7,041 nt of DNA from Planctomycetota bacterium (GTDB lineage Bacteria; Planctomycetota; Phycisphaerae; UBA1845; CAIVHJ01). Within the stretch, counting starts at the first letter, position 1, and each line of letters begins with the position of its first letter. Positions 5,245 through 7,041 of the stretch are shown here, one piece after another. The translations under genes were made by a program, and so were the position numbers. The stretch spans positions 1-7,041 of the forward strand of contig JACZTW010000206.1 of the NCBI GenBank assembly GCA_022573485.1. Reading direction: 5' to 3'. Under the pieces are notes generated by a model. It was not told the DNA's origin, did no database searches, and saw only the letters and a list, made by a program, of their open reading frames with translations.

Positions 5245-6651
5245 ATGGTTGTCGGCGAATTCACTCAGGAAGCGGACTTGGTCGTCATCGGCGGTGGGCC
5301 GGGCGGCTATACCGCGGCGCTGCGCGCTGCCGCCCAGGGCCAAAAGGTCACCCTCATCGACGACAATGCCCAGCTCGGCGGCGTGTGTCTGCGGGTCGGG
5401 TGTATTCCGTCCAAGGCCCTGCTGCACGTCGCGGAGATCATGCACCTCGCCGAAACCGCCGGGCCCAAGGGCCTGGAGTTCGCTCCGCCGAAGATCAATC
5501 TCAGTGCCATGCGGGCCCACAAGTCCGGCGTGATCGACAAACTCACCGGCGGTATCGCGGGGCTTTGCAAAAACGCCAAGGTCGAAGTTCTTACGGGCCG
5601 AGCGGAGCTTGAAGGCTCGAAGCAGCTTCGCTTGCACGGCGGTGAGATTGACCGCATCAAGTTCCGCCGCGCCGTCATCGCCACCGGCAGTAGGCCGATC
5701 GCCGTCCCCGGCATCAGCATCGACAGCCCCCGCGTCATGGATTCCACCGGCGCCCTCGAACTCGAAGAGATCCCAAAGAAGCTGCTCATCATCGGCGGCG
5801 GCTACATCGGCCTGGAACTGGGCCAGGTCTATGCCGCACTGGGCAGCGAGATCACCGTCGTCGAAATGCTCGACCAAATCATGACCGGCGTCGATCCCGA
5901 TCTGGCCCGCCCATTGAACCGGCGGCTCAAGGAGCAGTTCACCGGCGGCATCTACGTCAAGACGAAAGTCGTCAAGGTCAGCGAGTCGGGCGACGGGCTG
6001 AAGGTCGATTTCGAGGGCGACGGCGCTCCGACGAACACGACCTTTGATCGCGTGCTGGTCAGCGTCGGCCGACGACCGAACACCGACGGGCTGGGCCTGG
6101 AGCATACCTCCGTGAAGGTCAACGAGCAGGGCTTTATTGAGGTGGATAGCCAAATGCGCACCGCCGACAAGCGCATTTTCGCCATCGGCGACGCGGTCGG
6201 CAATCCGTTGCTGGCCCACAAGGCGATCCGCGAGGGCAAGGTCGTCGCCGACGTGTTGGCCGGCGGCAGCGCGGAGTTCGACAACGTCTGCATCCCGGCC
6301 GTCGTCTTTACCGACCCGGAAATCGCCTGGGCCGGCCTGACCGAGACCGAAGCGAAGGCTCAGAAGCTAAACATCAAGGTCAAGAAAATGCCCTGGGGCG
6401 GCTCCGGCCGGGCCGTGTCGATGCTGCGGACCAACGGCCTGACCAAGATGATTTGCGACGCCGACACCGGCCGCGTGCTCGGCGTGGGCATCACCGGCGC
6501 GCACGCCGGCGAGATGATCGCCGAAGCGGCGCTGGCCATCGAAATGGGCGCCACCGCCGAAGACATCGCCGCCACCATCCACCCGCACCCCACACTCTCG
6601 GAAACCTACCAGGACACCGCCGACATGTTCGGCGTCGGCGCGGTGCACTAA
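5245..6651 (+). CDS. lpdA: Dihydrolipoyl dehydrogenase (E3)
   Basis: This FAD flavoprotein reoxidises the dihydrolipoyl group of E2 and passes electrons to NAD+. At 468 residues it has the normal length and no extra N-terminal lipoyl domain. The FAD-binding Rossmann motif is GGGPGGYTAA (16-25). The redox disulfide is Cys48/Cys53 in GGVCLRVGCIPSKALL, with Arg where most relatives have Asn (CLNVGC). The NAD-binding motif is GGGYIGLELG (184-193), and the second FAD motif is IFAIGDA (311-317). The dimerisation domain has FTDPEIAWAG (355-364) and ends with HPHPTLSE (446-453), where His448 and Glu453 form the catalytic dyad from the partner subunit. The ATG has agagga (5234-5239) at good spacing. 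As last gene of the operon it sits after a 78-bp hairpin-bearing gap and may also supply other 2-oxoacid dehydrogenases or glycine cleavage. Confidence 0.95.
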   Translation: MVVGEFTQEADLVVIGGGPGGYTAALRAAAQGQKVTLIDDNAQLGGVCLRVGCIPSKALLHVAEIMHLAETAGPKGLEFAPPKINLSAMRAHKSGVIDKLTGGIAGLCKNAKVEVLTGRAELEGSKQLRLHGGEIDRIKFRRAVIATGSRPIAVPGISIDSPRVMDSTGALELEEIPKKLLIIGGGYIGLELGQVYAALGSEITVVEMLDQIMTGVDPDLARPLNRRLKEQFTGGIYVKTKVVKVSESGDGLKVDFEGDGAPTNTTFDRVLVSVGRRPNTDGLGLEHTSVKVNEQGFIEVDSQMRTADKRIFAIGDAVGNPLLAHKAIREGKVVADVLAGGSAEFDNVCIPAVVFTDPEIAWAGLTETEAKAQKLNIKVKKMPWGGSGRAVSMLRTNGLTKMICDADTGRVLGVGITGAHAGEMIAEAALAIEMGATAEDIAATIHPHPTLSETYQDTADMFGVGAVH

Positions 6652-6687
6652 GGAATAAAGTTAGCTCTAAGAAATTAGGAGAGAATG

Positions 6688-7041
6688 TTAAAATGCATCG
6701 GCAGCCTTTGCCGACTCAATCATCTCGGGAAGTTCTCCAAGACCTGACCATGCTTTAGGAACCAAGAACATATTAGATGGTGACATGAATCTCACAAAGT
6801 GAGCCTTAAAATCCTCAATCGGGGTCGCCGTGATGTCGATCTTGGAACGAAATCTCACCGGCTCTATGTGGCATAGCTTCCAACCGAAGACGTTCAGAGA
6901 CCAATCGCCAATTAGACACTTGTAGGTTGCCTTCGCAGCTTCCGGTTTCTTAAGCACCATTGCAACTGGGATCTTATCTTCACGGACCAGCTGTCGAACT
7001 TGGTCAACCGTAGGGCAGATACCTCCCAGAGCGAGAGCATA
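6688..7041 (-). CDS. Unrecognised protein, N-terminally cut by the window edge; possible HNH-like
   Basis: A minus-strand frame is open from the right edge to a TAA at 6690-6688, giving at least 117 residues of a C-terminus. A methionine lies at 6960, but the frame continues for 27 more codons (YALALGGICPTVDQVRQL...) to the edge, so the true start is probably outside. I do not recognise the family with confidence. The arrangement GWKLCHIEPV, a charged stretch with HFVRF, then SPSNMFLVPK and GLGELPE recalls the His and Asn positions of ββα-metal (HNH) nucleases, but this is only a pattern. No membrane segment or signal peptide is seen. Base composition is visibly AT-richer than the PDH genes, suggesting recent acquisition. 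It converges on lpd with a 36-bp gap in which no good terminator is seen. Confidence 0.6.
   Translation of the reverse strand, partial: YALALGGICPTVDQVRQLVREDKIPVAMVLKKPEAAKATYKCLIGDWSLNVFGWKLCHIEPVRFRSKIDITATPIEDFKAHFVRFMSPSNMFLVPKAWSGLGELPEMIESAKAADAF

Noticed and set aside
4461..5612. 383-codon plus-strand frame overlapping the E2 and lpd genes
   Set aside because: It is a shifted frame of both genes, very Arg-rich and without motifs; the true frames carry intact catalytic residues.
5215..6219. 334-codon minus-strand frame opposite lpd
   Set aside because: It is an antisense shadow of a fully conserved flavoprotein gene with no domain signature.
6665..6681. Weak hairpin ctctaa-gaaa-ttaggag as an lpd terminator
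   Set aside because: The stem is short, AT-rich and bulged, with no T-tract after it, so it cannot be supported as an intrinsic terminator.

Overview
The window is a mostly GC-rich stretch of bacterial chromosome. Its core is a complete, co-directional pyruvate dehydrogenase (PDH) operon: E1 alpha (1721-2818), E1 beta (2827-3807), E2 (3823-5166) and E3 (5245-6651). Gene style points to a planctomycete, possibly of the Pirellulales. The hints are a planctomycete-like variant of the YfcH/TIGR01777 epimerase, a split alpha/beta E1 joined to E2 and E3, and junk-like purine/pyrimidine-biased spacer DNA. This taxonomic call is an inference from recall, not a search result.

Layout. Positions 3-653 hold the C-terminal two thirds of a TIGR01777/YfcH-type SDR epimerase cut by the window edge. 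Positions 654-833 form a structured spacer with an 11-bp tandem repeat, a long imperfect hairpin and a TATAAT box only 6 bp before the next start codon, which suggests a leaderless mRNA. Positions 834-1334 encode a PaaD-like MIP18/DUF59 protein with a C-terminal zinc ribbon, with no other paa gene in view. The largest gene-free stretch, 1335-1720, holds a degenerate repeat element with imperfect inverted ends (about 1340-1568). Next come an extended -10 promoter inside a palindrome (1596-1637) and a leader of roughly 90 nt before pdhA.

The four PDH genes read as one transcription unit with gaps of 8, 15 and 78 bp. Together they convert pyruvate, CoA and NAD+ to acetyl-CoA, CO2 and NADH. E1 decarboxylates pyruvate on ThDP, E2 passes the acetyl group over its lipoyl-lysine arm to CoA, and E3 reoxidises the dihydrolipoyl group. 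All expected cofactor and catalytic motifs are intact. The 78-bp gap before lpd carries a perfect 14-bp inverted repeat that may be a REP-like element or an mRNA processing or stability hairpin.

After lpd the base composition falls visibly. A convergent, minus-strand partial gene (6688-7041) of unknown family runs off the window; its motif layout faintly resembles an HNH nuclease. I see no new defence or mobile system in the window. The most interesting items are the regulatory and repeat structures and this compositionally foreign gene.
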